Shown here: piece by piece, positions 23,187 to 33,680 of the stretch
Layout of the letters: the number at the start of each line of letters is the position of its first letter
Numbering within the stretch: position 1 is the first letter of the stretch
Notes under the pieces: generated by a model
What the model saw: the letters and a program-made list of their open reading frames with translations, nothing else
Told to the model about the DNA's origin: nothing
The model's database searches: none
NCBI GenBank assembly: GCA_024195265.1
Contig: JAJLRJ010000004.1
Coordinates: 27,478,434-27,542,433 of the forward strand
DNA from: Dendrophyllia cribrosa
Taxonomy: Eukaryota > Cnidaria > Anthozoa > Scleractinia > Dendrophylliidae
DNA: 64,000 nt
Reading direction: 5' to 3'
Made by a program: the position numbers and the translations under genes

Positions 23187-24010
23187 GGTACTCCCTTTTA
23201 TGGGCTATATAGGTATGTGTGGCCCCGAAGAGTATGGTTTTTCCGCTGTTTTGGTCAGCTGTTTTGTGAACAGGATCCACAGCTGGGAAAAAAGAAAAGA
23301 AACTGGTCGGGACGAGAGAAGTGGCCGAGGGGGGCTGAGGAGGGAAATGCACGGCGAACGAATGGGTTTATTTTGCTGCACATCCAACCCTTTACTTGCA
23401 AAAGTTCAGCTGTTCGACTTAACTGTTGCACGATTTTCTTCAATACGTTTATCCGTTTGGCCTTGTCCGGTTGAAAATTTTTCAGCCGTGTCAAAAAGCT
23501 TTTTTCCCATCCATTCCATGCTTGGTCTCCTGCTGTATGTTTTGTTCCTACTGTTGGCTTTGGCTCATTCCGTTTTGAAAGGTATGTTGTAAGCTCTAAC
23601 AGTGCTCCCTCTAAAGGAAAAATGTCCAAAATCTACCCTAGTTACAACACCGGGCCTGGTTGTCATTTTTACGTGGGATCTATTTACATTCCAGTGCATC
23701 TGAGTGCAGCTAATGACAAGTGATGGAGAGATTAATGACTGATTTGTTCAAAGAAGCGGAATGGCGACTTCAATTGATTGTCAACAGGCTCTGCCGTTTT
23801 TCTCCCAGCTCCCCTCGGCCACTTCTATTGCCACGACCAGTTTCTTTTCATTTTTCCCAGACGCGGAGCCTGATCACAGGCTATTAAGGGTCAGGTCATA
23901 AAAAGGGTATCAAACGTTTGTGGGAAATAGGGTAGGGAAAATCGCAGATTTTGGTCATAAATAGCGTAAGGGTTTTGTGTGGCGGCTCCACACCCCTACC
24001 TCCTCCCCCG
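23187..24010 (+). mobile_element. Second G-run element copy, split by a nested MITE
   Basis: It starts GGGGGGTACTCCC and GGGCTATATAGGTATGTGTG, the same as the minus-strand start of the element at 2903-3370. It is cut at about 23262, resumes at about 23886 (AAAGGGTATCAAACG...AAATAGGGTAGGG) and ends CACCCCTACCTCCTCCCCC. The insertion is the nested palindromic element. Confidence 0.6.
23262..23886. mobile_element. Nested MITE with ~70-bp inverted ends
   Basis: The left end has AAAAGAAACTGGTCGGGACG and AGAGAAGTGGCCGAGGGG. The right end has CCCCTCGGCCACTTCT and CGACCAGTTTCTTTTC, its inverse. The interior (about 480 bp) has open frames on both strands but no motif. The short palindrome at 11934-12068 is a reduced relative. 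Confidence 0.7.
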
Positions 24011-24560
24011 GCTAAACATGCAGGTTCAGCATTATGCAATTTTTATAAACATCTCTCTGAATAGTTTTGGCCTGCCATATAAGTATGGGGATAATGTTAT
24101 TTTGTGTATTATTTAATTGCTGGCGAGTCAGCACACTATTCTTGTCTATTAAGGGCAAAAAATCCAAAAAAAATTTGGATGTAAGACTGGAAGCTTGCAC
24201 AGTAGAGTATTATCCGGAACAATTGAAACAACAATCAGTAGACAATTACTAGACAGTTTTATTTCTTATTAGAATTTTTGACTTTTTTTTATTCAGCATG
24301 ATAAGCTTACTCTTGTTGATATTGGTAAAAGTAGATGTGAAATGATAAAATTTTGATTTTTCAAATGTTTTGTTAAAAACTCATTTCCATACATGCAGAA
24401 ATTACTCTTAATAGCAGCAGAGAAATACATGAGACAACAAGGTGGGGGCACTTGAAAAACATGTCACAAGTTCAAAGTGAAATAGTTTTTGATAGTCGAT
24501 GAAAGTGTGAGATGTTTTTCAGGCAAAGAGATAGTGTGTGCTTAACTATCACATACCATT
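24011..24560. other. AT-rich spacer
   Basis: No exon or repeat with internal structure was seen. Confidence 0.4.
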
Positions 24561-24689
24561 TTGCCCGGGTTTGACTTTTCTGTCTATTGCCAGATGAATA
24601 AGTTTTTAAAAAGTGAGGGTTTTCTTTTTTACTCATTCTTTTCCTTTCCCTCTTTTATCCCTCACCCCAACCATTCACCTTCTCATGTG

Positions 24690-24925
24690 GAGGGGGACAG
24701 GGGGGCGGGAGCACGGGAGAATAGGGGCGGGAGGTGTACGGGAGGCGGGAGGAGAAAGGGCGGCAAGCGGGATTCCCAAAGTGGTGGGAACCGGGAGAAA
24801 AGGAGAAAAATTTTGCAATATTACGTAACATCTTACAATGGAAATAAAACAAAGAGGCGGGAACCTGTATGGAAGGGGGCGGGAAGCAGGAGTAAAAGGT
24901 ACGGGAGGCGGGAGATTCAGACCCC
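24690..24925. repeat. G-rich repeat with quadruplex potential
   Basis: Many GGGCGGGAG and CGGGAGGCGGGAG phrases occur on one strand, ending before a C run at 24932-24945. Four or more closely spaced G3 tracts occur several times (for example 24700-24770), so the strand could form G-quadruplexes. The peptides in these frames are artefacts of composition. Confidence 0.65.
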
Positions 24926-25111
24926 CCTGTCCCCCCCCCCCCCGCCCCCCACTCTCATCAATTCATTCTCAACTTTGGTATTCTTGAGTAATTGGACTTA
25001 CATTTTGAAGCCTTCTATTTTTCATTCATGCAGACTTCCAGCTAAGTTGTAAAAGAAGACCACAGTTCAAAGTCACCATGACCACATGATCAGCCAATTA
25101 AAACTACATTC

Positions 25112-25230
25112 AGGGTTCGTACGGTTCCTGGAAAACCTGGAAAGTCCTGGAATTTCGTTGTGGCATAAGTCCTGGAAAAAGATCACTGGTCCTGGAAAGT
25201 TCTTGAGAGAGATCAGACTTCCCTGAAGAC
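25112..25230 (+). mobile_element. Solo hAT terminus
   Basis: CAGGGTTCGTACGGTTCCTG followed by repeated CCTGGAAA phrases matches the end of the hAT element at 14187 and its subterminal repeats on the opposite strand. No partner end or duplication was found nearby, so it is a fragment. Confidence 0.6.
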
Positions 25231-25313
25231 TGCGTTTTCTTAGTATTTTAAAGAAACTTTCAAGGAACAGTGAAAATTCTGCTTTGGTACATCTTCAGGT
25301 TTTGTTTCCATTT

Positions 25314-25640
25314 ATTGTTTCTGTTGAAAATGGTAAAAATTTAATAAGCGCCCAGCCTCGAATAAGAGCCCACCTTGAATAAGTGCCTGCTCTCATTAGG
25401 TCCAAAAATTTAATATTGTTTGTTGAAAATGGTAAAAATTTAATAAGCGCCCAGCCTCGAATAAGAGCCCACCTTGAATAAGTGCCTGCTCTCATTAGGT
25501 CCAAAAATTTAATATTGTTTCTGTTGAAAATGGTAAAAATTTAATAAGCGCCCAGCCTCGAATAAGAGCCCACCTTGAATAAGTGCCTGCTCTCAAGGTC
25601 CAAAAATTTAATAAGCGCCCAGGGCGCTTAATCGAATAAA
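25314..25640. repeat. Tandem repeat, ~103-bp unit, three copies
   Basis: Units start at about 25314, 25419 and 25518 with TGTTTCTGTTGAAAATGG or close variants. Each contains AATAAGCGCCCAGCCTCGAA and TGCCTGCTCTCA. The last copy breaks off into GCGCTTAATCGAATAAATAC. The copies are nearly identical, so the expansion is recent. Confidence 0.9.
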
Positions 25641-26096
25641 TACGGTATATATTTTGCTTATTGTTATGTCTTGATCACAAGGCTTAAAGCTGAAATTGTA
25701 ATTTGTGAAATTTGGTAAATAACTATTTTCTGTGTGTACAAGGTGTGTATTTATTAATACATAAATCACAAGTGTATTCGGTTCTTCTTTTTTCTCAATT
25801 TCAACCTTGGTGGTATTAGAGTTTGTGGGGGGTTAATTAATCTGTTACACCAAAAACCAAGACTTTTCTCATAGATTAAAAATTTTACTGACTTGCGGGG
25901 ACTCAACTTGTGTATTTTTTATACCAACTTGTGGGGACCTTCTAGATGACCCCAGTTATATGGTTTAGAGGGCAAAAAAGGCTGTTTCAGGGGACTTTTT
26001 TTCTGGGGACGCAGAAATGTCCCCACTATTTGAGTAGTCCCCACAGTGCTGGTGTGTTTACATATTCATGTCCCCATAAGTGTGCAGGGGTGAGAG

Positions 26097-26122
26097 CACA
26101 CACACACACACACACACACACA
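26097..26122. repeat. Microsatellite (AC)n
   Basis: Thirteen uninterrupted CA/AC dinucleotides. Confidence 0.95.
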
Positions 26123-26597
26123 AGCTACAGTGCCCTAGGCAAGCTAACTTTTTTCATTCTTTTGGTGAGAAAGTCAAACAATAATTATTGTTACACAATC
26201 AACCAAAGTTGTCTCAGGAGGCGAGACAGCTTGGGTAGAAAGGTTTTGTTGTCTTGGCGAATAGGATAACCCTTGGAGATGAATGTCACATAATGCTCAA
26301 ATGTTTAATAGGCTTTTGGGCAAAAATTAATATCAAACTAAGCAAGGCTCACAGTGATGGAATGAACGTAAGGAAGAAGTATAACCGGGGATCTGTATAT
26401 AAAATAACTTAATGAATGAATTGAGGAGAGCTAACTATAAAACAACTGGCAGGGAAAACATTTTTTCCTTTTCTTGATTAAGTTGGCTCATGAGCAGGAT
26501 GGAGGGTTGTCTCAGGTTCCCGAGACCATATACATGGAGCCTTCATTTCTCTTGTTTGTAGACAACCAAAAAGTTAAAGTATTGTATGTCAACTTAC

Positions 26598-27161
26598 ATG
26601 TTTTAGGTTATCCTTGTGTTCACAGTGTAACGATAACTGGCCACACTCAAAGTAACCTCTGCAAGGATGCAGCATGCAACTGTTGACACGATGACCTTTG
26701 TAATGGCAACTGCTGCAAGTAAAATTTGCATGCCTCCCTGCGAGACCCCTGTCTTTGGGGGCTACTTTCAGGGATTCCAATGTGGCCTTTGCAATGCTGA
26801 ATTTGTAATCGAGAGCCCTTCTTTCTTCCTCCAGGTTACCGATCAATTGCTCTACACCATGTTCAGGAACATCTCTCTCTTGACCAGCTTTAAAACTTCC
26901 AGCTGTACATGGAGTGGATACTCTTCCGTTGTCTATTACCAGCACCTTTATTTTATCTCGGTCTCTTATCTGATCAACTTCGATGTCAACAAGGATGTCA
27001 TTCGGGATCAAACCGCTGCAGTGACACAAGAGCAGCCCGAGCGGAAGATAGACGTGTTTGAAAAACGCGCTCGATCAGCGAGACTTTGTTGTCTTCTCCT
27101 GTAGCAGCACAAACCTTTTTTAGGCCTTTGAATTCCAATAAAACTTTTTTTCTGAGGAATC
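26598..27161 (-). pseudogene. Exon of unrecognised Cys-rich gene, decayed
   Basis: An acceptor (TACTTTCAG) ends above 27161 and a strong donor (CAT|GTAAGT) follows 26598. The first part reads GEDNKVSLIERVFQTRLSSA and ARAALVSLQRFDPE. The frame then meets a TGA, shifts by one near 27000-27020, and continues DILVDIEVDQIRDRDKIKV, GNLEEERRALDYKFS and a Cys/His cluster (CSSCHYKGHRVNSC, then C and H residues) that looks like a zinc knuckle. The coding pattern and both splice sites support a real exon, now damaged. The IS3EU-type element begins about 75 bases upstream, inside the preceding intron. Function unknown; the gene itself may be transposon-derived. Confidence 0.5.
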
Positions 27162-27229
27162 CTGAAAGTAAAAGTTAGCAATTTGCTTAGCTGTCCGGAT
27201 CGAAAATATTCACGAAAAAAAATGGAGGA

Positions 27230-27235
27230 GATTCG
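27230..27235. repeat. Left 6-bp target duplication GATTCG
   Basis: It matches 32279-32284 and abuts the TACGATGG end of the 5.04-kb element. Confidence 0.85.
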
Positions 27236-27251
27236 TACGATGGCCCAGAAG

Positions 27252-27400
27252 GGTCACAGTTCAGTTGTGATTTTTCACAGTTCAGTTGTGATTTTTGAAA
27301 CAGTTCAGTTGTGATTTTTGAAACAGTTCAGTTGTGATTTTTGAAACAGTTCAGTTGTGATTTCCCACGTAGTTCAGTTCTGACTTTTCATAGTTCAGTT
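27252..27400 (+). repeat. Left subterminal array of ~22-bp repeats
   Basis: About six copies of CAGTTCAGTTGTGATTTTTG, with spacers of CACAG or GAAACAG; the last copies are degenerate. The same unit, inverted, forms the right array. Such arrays commonly bind the transposase. Confidence 0.9.
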
Positions 27401-27509
27401 GTAGTTTTTTTGTTGACGTGTCAATTTGCCCCAGGTCCTTGTTATTGACATCCGGGCTTCTTATTCCAGAGAAAGCGGGAATTTGAAAATTTCATAACAG
27501 ACGGCCATC

Positions 27510-28766
27510 TTGAAAAGTTTGAGGTTCCTTAAAAGAAGAAGAGGTCAGTGCAAAATGCCGTTGCCAGTTTACACAGCCTGTATGAATTTAAATAGTGCTG
27601 CAGGGGATGATCAATTGGAACTGATATCTAACTATTTTAAACAGGGATACACTAACTTAGAAATTCTAGAGTTTTTAAAACTCCACGGAATAACTGTTAG
27701 CTTGTCAACTGTGAAAAGACGCCTTCGAACCTTAGGCTTCTCAAGACGACCAGCCAATATACCTCGTGATGAGCTGAAGGAGGCCATAGAGAAAGAGCTT
27801 GGTGGTAGTGGTTGCTTTGTTGGCTACCGTAGGCTTTGGGCCAGGCTCCGAAGAAAAGGATATTTTGTAAAGAGATCAACAGTCATGACACTTTTAAGAC
27901 AGCTTGATCCAGAAGGAGTTGAAAGTAGAAAAAGGAAGAGACTTCGCCGGAGAACATACCAAGCTAAAGGGCCAAATTACGTTTGGCACATAGATGGTTA
28001 CGATAAACTCAAACCCTATGGATTCTGTGTGCATGGAGCCATCGATGGATTTTCAAGGAGGCTTATTTGGCTCGAGGTTGGTCCCACAAATAACAACCCT
28101 GAAGTTATCACTAAATTTTACCTTGATGCTGTAAAACAAGTCGGTGGTTTACCGAGAAAAGTGAGATCAGATGACGGAACTGAGAACAGCATGGTTGCTG
28201 CAGTACATACATTTTTGCGGTCAAGCCACAATGACGAGGATGCAGGTCTTGGGTGTTTTCTCACTGGCAGGTCCACAGCAAATCAGAGGATTGAGGCCTA
28301 TTGGTCCCATCTAGCTAAGGATGGTCCTGGTTGGTGGATTAATTTTTTTAAAGATCTGCGTGACTTGGGTCTATTTGTTGACTCAGATCCAGTCCATGTT
28401 GAATGCATTCGATTTTGCTTCATGCCTATTCTAAGGAGCGAGCTATATCAAGTGGCAGAATTGTGGAATCAACACAGAATATCATCAAGCAAATTTGGAA
28501 ACAGCAGTGGTCCACGAGGACGACCTGATTGCATGTTTTTTCTACCGCATCTGTACAGTACAGATGACTACAAAACGGATGTAGACGAGGATGACGTTCA
28601 GGAGTTCTATGATCACTCCACAATGTGTCCACCTGACTATAGTGAAGATTTTAAAGAATTTGCTCTTACTGTTATGAATGAGCATCACCTTCCAGAGCCA
28701 CACAATGTTAGCTCTGCTCTTGACCTCTATATGGAACTCCTTAAAGAGGTGGAAGCGTTAACATAA
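27510..28766 (+). CDS. IS3EU-type transposase (DDE integrase), intact
   Basis: This 418-residue single-exon frame would cut and join the element ends. Residues ~33-80 form a helix-turn-helix (QGYTNLEILEFLKLHGITVS). Residues ~95-150 read GCFVGYRRLWARLRRKGYFV then a basic stretch, as in the HTH_21 region of IS3 transposases. The catalytic core follows: D162 in YVWHIDGYDKL, D221 in VRSDDGTEN and E262 in NQRIEAYWS, the DDE triad of the retroviral integrase fold with 40 residues between the last two. The C-terminal third is acidic and family-specific. The ATG at 27510 gives the longest frame; the one at 27555 (MPLPVY) is a fair alternative. No stop or frameshift was seen, in contrast to the neighbouring HECT-like gene. 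Confidence 0.88.
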   Translation: MKSLRFLKRRRGQCKMPLPVYTACMNLNSAAGDDQLELISNYFKQGYTNLEILEFLKLHGITVSLSTVKRRLRTLGFSRRPANIPRDELKEAIEKELGGSGCFVGYRRLWARLRRKGYFVKRSTVMTLLRQLDPEGVESRKRKRLRRRTYQAKGPNYVWHIDGYDKLKPYGFCVHGAIDGFSRRLIWLEVGPTNNNPEVITKFYLDAVKQVGGLPRKVRSDDGTENSMVAAVHTFLRSSHNDEDAGLGCFLTGRSTANQRIEAYWSHLAKDGPGWWINFFKDLRDLGLFVDSDPVHVECIRFCFMPILRSELYQVAELWNQHRISSSKFGNSSGPRGRPDCMFFLPHLYSTDDYKTDVDEDDVQEFYDHSTMCPPDYSEDFKEFALTVMNEHHLPEPHNVSSALDLYMELLKEVEALT

Positions 28767-30832
28767 TTTTTTCCAGAGCAGTTTTGTAACCAAGAGCACG
28801 ACCTATTGCCACTTTTTGAAATTGCACGTCACCTATATTATGTACAAATTTGATTTAAGTATCCCACCTCTCTCACTGAGAATGTAGTCTTTAATAACAT
28901 ATCTCTTAGAAGGGAAGGCAAGAGTTGTCAAAAATTATCTTCCATCTTGAATTGTCTAATGTGAGTAATGTCATGGTTTTCACAAATAAAACAGGAAGAA
29001 AATCAATAAAAACATCTTATAACAGCTTGCCTGGTCACCCACCCTGTAATAAGCACTGACCAGGGATGGAATGAGGACACAAATTCAACAATAACTATTT
29101 TATTGAGCAAACGACAATTGTGTTTTTGTCTACACTGAAATAACTACTTACAGCTCTATGTGTAAGCTACTCTAAATTTTAGAACCGAAAAAGCCTAATA
29201 TGTACCTAACTAGAGTACAATGGTGTGTGAACTGAAACTGGCAAAAGCTATAACTCAACACTTTTAACTTATAGTTTAACCTTAAATCAGAACTTTATAC
29301 TTGAAATACAACAGACTAACACAATATTCTACCCAGCTTGAAAACATGGCTAACACAGACCTCTGGTTCTGAGGCTACATTAGTTAAAACTACAACAGTA
29401 TAACTTTGTTGAGAACAGAAAAATGTGAGATTGTAGGTCATTTCTTGGCCAATTAAGTTTCGTTCATACAATATCCATTTCCCAGTTGTCCCGATTAAGA
29501 ATGTACATGAAGTCTTCCCTTAACTCCGCATAGTTAGCATATGTAGATGGGATTTCTAAAAGGGGTCCACAGGTGTGGGCAATGGGTCTTGCACTCAAGC
29601 CCTCAGACTTAATGTAAGTAACTTCTATCTTCTTGCTAATCATAATATCCGTAGCTGTTGTAAATCGCAAAAACAGCAGCAGTTTTGGCATCTCCAGACC
29701 TCTTACCAATCGCTGCAAAAATTTAAATGCATCTCTTTCCCCTTCATTTTGTGGATTTGAGGTGAGACAAGAAAGCACCTTTTTTGTCGTAGGTTTAAGA
29801 CTATCATAGAAGCCCTCAACGGCAGAAATAGTTTGAAACTGGGGATACTGCTTCAACTGCTGTAAAAAAGGTTGCAAAGATGAAATCATGAGATGCGGTT
29901 TCTGAACCAGTTCCTGCTTGGAAATTTCAAGAATGACTTGGCTAAGGTTTTCAGTGTTAACCACCCTTCTACATTTGAATCTTTCAAGAAAATCAGTTAA
30001 CTCATCTTCATCATCTGGAAGCTGATTCTTTCCTATAATGTCTACAATGAACTCTTCCTCTACTGGGGATAGGTATTTTTTGAATGAATCAACAAACATG
30101 GAATCTGGAACTTGGTTGCCAAAGAGGCAGTAGCATAAAAACGCCTTTGACAAGAAGGTGGGGAAATAAGATACAGACAAAAACCCTTTAACTAAAATCC
30201 TCCCCACAGCCTCCCACTCCTTAACAAAGTGGTCATGTCTAACAAAGGGAACCCTTTCTCTCTCTCCAATAGTCATAGAGAGAGAAAATTCGCTCCAGAA
30301 TAAAGTGTACACTTCACGACTTACCCCAACACCCACACCCTGTTCAAAATCTCCCTTTTCATTAACCACCTTAAAATCAATATTACAGTTCATTACACTT
30401 GGGTCTTTAAAATGTTCGATCAATTCAGTTCTTATGCATGATCGGTGAACTGTGAGAACTCTATCTGGAAGATCTCTTGATGAAGAGGGACTTGGAGAAT
30501 CCTGCTCTTCTGAGCCTTGATCAAGACTGCAATTCTCTTCATTTGTAAGCCTTGGGGAACTGGTTTCATCGGCCACATTGCTATGTGATCCATCTGCGTC
30601 TATTTCAGCCACGCCATTTGAAAGTACTGCTACACGCCTTGATCTTATTTCATCCATAGTTAGGGAGACTGGGGTTTCTGGTGTTTCTGTAGTAGATGGA
30701 TTCCCTCCATCAGCGATCCTAGAAAGCTCATATTCTCTGTTCTGCTCACATCGAAGTCATTCTTCACCTTCCAAATACGTACAGCTACATACTGAACAAA
30801 CAACACGCCTACCAGCATCTGATGTTACCTAA

Positions 30833-30852
30833 AATAATAATAATAATAATAC
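30833..30852. repeat. Microsatellite (AAT)n at the HECT gene splice acceptor
   Basis: The AAT/TTA repeat forms the polypyrimidine-poor tract just upstream of exon 2 of the minus-strand gene. Confidence 0.8.
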
Positions 30853-31130
30853 TGATTTTATATAACTTCACTGCTCGACGCTAACTTTTTTGACACTAAA
30901 CAGGGGGCTAGTAAGCAAAATAAATCACTATTTGAAAAATACAAGTTACAAAAAAGTAAGTGTAGTGAATTTATTTTTCCATGGAACTAACAAGTCTAGA
31001 GGCTAGTAGAAGGTCCGAGGGTCCAATGGAGTTTCATATTGTGAGCCTGATACTTACACCCCAAAAAGTACCTGGCACAAAAATTTCCTTCTCAAAAAAT
31101 ACTTATTTTATTTTATTCAATTCAACGAAG

Positions 31131-31285
31131 ATACATTTCTCTTGAAGATTTGTAAACCCCCCAAAATATGTGGCAGATCTCTTGCCCCCCCCAAAATACC
31201 AAGGACCCCCCAAAATACCAAGGACCTCCCCATCATGAATATTGCTAGCACCCCCCCCCCCCCCCCCCCCCCCCCCCTTGGGGCA
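31131..31285. repeat. C-rich tract with repeated CCCCCCAAAATACC phrase
   Basis: The phrase CCCCCCAAAATA is repeated four times and followed by a C run of about 30 bases. It lies in the HECT gene intron. It yields a meaningless Gly-rich frame on the minus strand. Confidence 0.8.
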
Positions 31286-32106
31286 CTGTAAATTCAAAAT
31301 AGCACCCTAATACCGAAATACATTGAAAACTTACAAAAACAAAAGTAAAAATATTGAAAACTTAGCATTACCTGAGAATCATTCAGGTTGACAGGCGGCG
31401 GCGGTTCAAATGTGTCCTCGTCTAGTTGTGACAAGAATGTGTCTTGGTGCTGTGATCTTAGATAGAGGTAAGTTGTCGACGGATAAAGACCATTTTCCTT
31501 CAAATAACTTTCAATAGTTCCTTCACCAGGAAAACGAGAAATGGCCATTTGGGTTGTGTCGCAGATATCCAGGAGCATATCGTCAACAGAGCCAGCAAAA
31601 GCACTTTTCCCGTCAGGGAAAAACAAAGCAGCGGCTTTTTGCTTCAGTTCGTGAACTGTGGGAGGCTCCGACGCAGTATAAGCAACAAACCGGTTTCCGC
31701 CACCTTTTTTCTGACGAACTGGAACAAAACTCTCGACTGCTCGTCGTAATGAATCCAGCGCACTTGGATTCGATGTTCTTTGTCGGTCTTTCTTTTCTTC
31801 CCTCTTGACTGACCTCTGATGCGGTCGAGCAATCCAGACAGTCGGCTTGCGGTTCGTTGGTTTCCTTCACGGGACGCTGCTTTAGAACTTGTAGAGGCAG
31901 ATTCAACACGTTCGCTGTTGTTCTGATCCTGACGTCTTATTTCCTCTCGTACCGTTTGCCTAATTATCGCATCCATCGTTAAAACGCCAAGCACTGCCAC
32001 ACAACAACCTCGAAAATCAAGACCTTACCGCCTTCCAAAATGGCGGGAGAAAACTCGCCTGTCTCAGTTCCCGTATGTTAGGTTCCAGTCTCTTTCGTCC
32101 AACCGA

Positions 32107-32265
32107 AAAAATCACAACTGAACTGTGTCAAAAATCACAACTGAACTGTGAAAAATCACAACTGAACTGTTTCAAAAATCACAACTGAACTGTGAAAAAT
32201 CACAACTGAACTGTTTCAAAAATCACAACTGAACTGTGAAAAATCACAACTGAACTGTGACCCTT
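32107..32265 (-). repeat. Right subterminal array of ~22-bp repeats
   Basis: About seven copies of AAAAATCACAACTGAACTGT, the inverse of the left array. Spacers alternate between GTTTC and GTG, so the two arrays are related but not mirror copies. Confidence 0.9.
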
Positions 32266-32278
32266 CTGGGCCATCGTA

Positions 32279-32284
32279 GATTCG
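32279..32284. repeat. Right 6-bp target duplication GATTCG
   Basis: It matches 27230-27235 directly after the CCATCGTA end. Confidence 0.85.
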
Positions 32285-32980
32285 CCAGTAAACTCCTTTT
32301 GTTTCCTATCATGGAGACAAATACGAATTGCTACAAGTTCTTCTAGACATAAACCGCCAAAAAGAGCCCTCGATAAAAACTATAGAAGACGTTTTACACA
32401 TCACACACTCGAACTCACCTTTCCATCCATGTTGGACGCCATTTTGGATTACAGTCCGTGTTTCGATTGTCCATATTAGTAACGTCTCTTGTTCGCATTG
32501 TCCAATCAGAAGTCGACTATTGATTTGAACATTGACCCGCGCCTTTTGAAAACGAATGCATTTGTCGTGTATACTTGAAACGAGTAACGGGTCAATTTTC
32601 AAATAATCAATTCATCAATGTACTCTAGGGGGGTACGCATCACTTGGTTTGACTGTAACTCTCATACAATATTTATTGGAATCTAGTAATTTTGTTAAGT
32701 ATACTATTAATTATGGTATTTCAGAAAATAGACTTTAGAAATAAGCTTTACAATTTTGTGTTATCTATTGTCCTTTTGATTACAAGTTTGTTTATTTTCT
32801 TGAATCAACAAACATTAATATTACTTTTAAATCTCATTGACATTTCCAGTTTTTGTGTTTTGTCAATTGTAAGTAAATTTTTAACTTTAAAATAAACATG
32901 CTGTAATAATCCAATTCTGAGTCCTTTTTTTTGCAAATATCAGTGTTGTTATTTATTAGATCTAGTATTAGGATTCTTAT
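32285..32980. other. Spacer; no confident gene
   Basis: A short minus-strand ATG followed by a donor-like site (GGAAAG|GTGAGT near 32415) could be a first exon of the gene whose later exon is at 26598-27161, but the phases do not match, so I do not call it. The hydrophobic frame at 32692-32895 is in very AT-rich DNA and is not supported. Confidence 0.35.
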
Positions 32981-33369
32981 AACATCCTAATCAACTGCTT
33001 CCTTGATCCTTTGAAAGATCCTTACAAGATCCTCATTCAATCCTCGAGGATCTTGAACTTGGATCCTTGCAAAGATCTTTGCAAGATCCTTTAAAGGATC
33101 TTATTAAGATTCTTGAAAGATCCTTATAAATCCTTGAGGATCTTGAAGAATCCTTTTAAAGATCTTTGCAAAATCCCTCAAAGGATTTTATTAGGGCCAT
33201 TTATACGAGATTTTAAGACGTGGCTTATGTAAGCCGCGAACTGACCTATTTATACGAGCGCGGCTTGCATTAGACGCGAAGTGCTCGTATAAATGGTTTG
33301 CGTCTTATTTTTGATACAACCTCGTTCCATGCGATGTTACCATTAGCAACAAATCTGCAACAATACAAG

Positions 33370-33519
33370 ATGGCGCGCTGCAGCAAAAAGCAAAAGCATG
33401 CTGTCATTTTAAGAAGGAAGATACTTTTTCAGAGATGTTTTTTCAATTTTGAGAAGTCTTCTTTTCTTATGAAGACCATGCTGTTAAGGAAAATTGCCTT
33501 TTTACGCAATTCAAAGTAA
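33370..33519 (+). pseudogene. Possible first exon of the element's transposase
   Basis: The frame starts MARCSKKQKHAVILRRKILF after AAGATGGCG and is basic. It points towards the minus-strand Myb-like exon. A position at the start of one of the element's two genes is plausible, but no catalytic motif remains. Confidence 0.3.
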
Positions 33520-33530
33520 ACAAAACTTAC

Positions 33531-33680
33531 TCCGGCCGATGTCACGCAATTGTCAAGTTCTTCTGCAACTTTGGCATCCTTGCAGATTTGGAGAAACTGC
33601 TTCTCCTCAGCATGTGGCCAACAATTTCTTGGCGTTTTTTTCGGCGTTTTTTTTGCTTGGAGAGACGATTGTAGAGCCAT
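33531..33680 (-). pseudogene. Possible Myb/SANT-like first exon
   Basis: Fifty codons start MALQSSLQAKKTPKKTPRN and end CVTSAG at a donor (CCGGA|GTAAGT). The segment CWPHAEEKQFLQICKD recalls the first helix of a Myb/SANT domain, as in the DNA-binding partner of Harbinger elements. The remaining exons are missing. The family assignment is tentative. Confidence 0.4.

Larger units (their letters stand above)
29464..31976 (-). pseudogene. HECT E3 ubiquitin-ligase-like gene carried by the transposon, two lesions
   Basis: Exon 1 is 31976-31372 (start MDAIIRQTVREE, donor TCTCAG|GTAATG) and exon 2 begins at 30829 after an acceptor in a TTA/ATT repeat. Exon 1 ends LNDSQ and exon 2 opens with VTSDAGRRVVCSVCSCTYLE in phase. 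Exon 2's long frame (30657-29464, 397 residues) resembles a HECT domain: SREVYTLFWSEFS near its start and RPIAHTCGPLLEIP near its end, the latter with a cysteine (Cys363 of this frame) where HECT ligases carry the catalytic one. Lesions: a one-base frameshift in exon 1 between about 31727 and 31740 (frame resumes as ESFVPVRQKKGGGNRFVAY), and a TGA at 30757-30759, probably from TGG. An internal start at 30657 could still give the HECT part alone. The ligase might act on transposase or host repair factors; that is speculation. Confidence 0.75.
27236..32278. mobile_element. IS3EU-type DNA transposon, 5043 bp, with HECT-like cargo
   Basis: The ends are TACGATGGCCCAGAAGGGTC and its exact inverse GACCCTTCTGGGCCATCGTA, flanked by the 6-bp direct repeat GATTCG (27230-27235, 32279-32284). 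A 6-bp duplication with TAY...RTA ends and an IS3-like integrase is, as I recall it, the definition of the eukaryotic IS3EU superfamily. Inside each end is an array of CAGTTCAGTTGTGATTTTTG units. Two genes converge: the transposase (27510-28766, plus) and a HECT-domain-like gene (31976-29464, minus). Perfectly matched ends and an intact transposase suggest recent activity. Confidence 0.85.

Noticed and set aside
24561..25052. 163-residue frame
   Set aside because: It runs through a G-rich repeat; the composition alone keeps it open.
32692..32895. Hydrophobic 67-residue frame, possible membrane protein
   Set aside because: Very AT-rich DNA gives such frames by chance; no start context, splice site or homologous pattern.
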